Source of the DNA: Prevotellaceae bacterium UBA4361
Lineage (GTDB): Bacteria > Bacteroidota > Bacteroidia > Bacteroidales > Bacteroidaceae
Assembly (NCBI GenBank): GCA_002393575.1
Contig: DGSN01000055.1
Location: forward strand, 1 to 28,987
DNA: 28,987 nucleotides
Direction: 5' to 3'
Part shown: positions 28,567 to 28,987 of the stretch, piece by piece
How the letters are laid out: the number at the start of each line of letters is the position of its first letter
Position numbering within the stretch: position 1 is the first letter of the stretch
The notes under the pieces: model-generated
What the model was told of the DNA's origin: nothing
What the model saw: the letters and a program-made list of their open reading frames with translations, nothing else
Databases searched by the model: none
Translations under genes and position numbers: made by a program

Positions 28567-28987
28567 ATGAAAAGACAAGGTCAACTCATGATTTCAAAAG
28601 AATTGGAGCAGTTCCATTGCTCCATTCTTTTGGACGAAGTAAAGGAGAAAGTGCGCAAACTGAAAGCGTATGGTGTGGATGAAGCTGAAATTATGGCAAC
28701 GATGAAAGAGGAGGATTTGTTTCCGCAATTGATAGTAACTAAAGATTACGAAATTGTGTTGGCAAGAGACAAGCCTATTGAGGTGGTAATGGAGCCGTTG
28801 ATAAAGGCTGTTTATTTGCTGTTCCTCTCACATCCTGAGGGCATCGTACTAAAATGTCTGCCAGACTATCGTAAAGAACTGACGAGTTTGTATCTTCTGC
28901 TAAGACCAGCAGGAATGACAGACAGGGTTGAGAAAAGCATTATGGACGTGACAGATCCAACACTTCCTGTTTTCCGCACGATTTTGT
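28567..28987 (+). CDS. Unrecognised protein, cut by the window end
   Basis: 140 codons are visible from ATG 28567, 12 bases after the acidic gene, with no stop before the edge. It is helical and soluble, with a segment AVYLLFLSHPEGIVLKCLPDYRKELTSLYLLL (about 79-110) of a kind I have seen in Bacteroidetes hypothetical proteins, then SIMDVTDPTLPVF. Last visible gene of the DUF4407 operon. Function unknown. Confidence 0.6.
   Translation, partial: MKRQGQLMISKELEQFHCSILLDEVKEKVRKLKAYGVDEAEIMATMKEEDLFPQLIVTKDYEIVLARDKPIEVVMEPLIKAVYLLFLSHPEGIVLKCLPDYRKELTSLYLLLRPAGMTDRVEKSIMDVTDPTLPVFRTIL

Overview
The window comes from a member of the Bacteroidales, most likely a Prevotella-type gut or rumen bacterium. 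The evidence is the repeated TAnnTTTG -7 promoter element in front of most genes, the near absence of Shine-Dalgarno sites, and the gene content: CE1-type esterase with CBM48-like modules, OMP_b-brl/TonB barrels, carboxypeptidase-regulatory-like domains, and a Bacteroidetes ECF sigma factor and integrase. GC-rich palindromic intergenic repeats of Bacteroidetes type are also abundant.

Left part (1-13 kb): an exported esterase with a decayed second module (-), a DKNYW membrane protein (-), a 0.9 kb repeat-rich spacer, a DUF4160/DUF2442 pair (-), the proline genes proB-proA (+), and two exported alpha/beta hydrolases transcribed divergently. Next comes a decayed metal-uptake-like operon (-). It holds a small His/Cys membrane protein fused by a deletion to the C-terminal barrel of a TonB receptor, followed by a DUF4625-like lipoprotein with a frameshift in an A9 tract. 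A membrane-anchored HTH regulator is transcribed divergently from it.

Middle (13-20.8 kb): a 982-residue outer-membrane barrel protein with an intergenic palindromic repeat inserted in frame, a HicA/HicB toxin-antitoxin pair, an integrase remnant split by a stop and lacking its catalytic domain, about 0.9 kb of decayed sequence, a small unknown gene whose leader looks like a transcription attenuator, and an exported carboxypeptidase-regulatory-like protein.

Right part (20.9 kb to end) is the most interesting. An exported TPR-CHAT protease candidate (+) faces an operon (-) of exported metacaspase-like peptidase, ECF sigma factor and membrane-anchored anti-sigma-like protein, plus a shortened copy of the anti-sigma N-terminal domain and a tiny membrane protein. 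Divergent from the caspase runs a tight operon of an unknown coiled-coil protein, a DUF4407 membrane protein, a 64-residue protein with 22 acidic residues, and an unknown protein cut by the window edge. The CHAT and caspase genes have nearly the same promoter. The inferred logic is periplasmic caspase-fold proteases acting on, or under the control of, an ECF sigma/anti-sigma switch. This resembles in parts the CHAT-sigma logic of Craspase, but without CRISPR and on the other side of the membrane. All functional assignments are from sequence reading alone; no database search was run.
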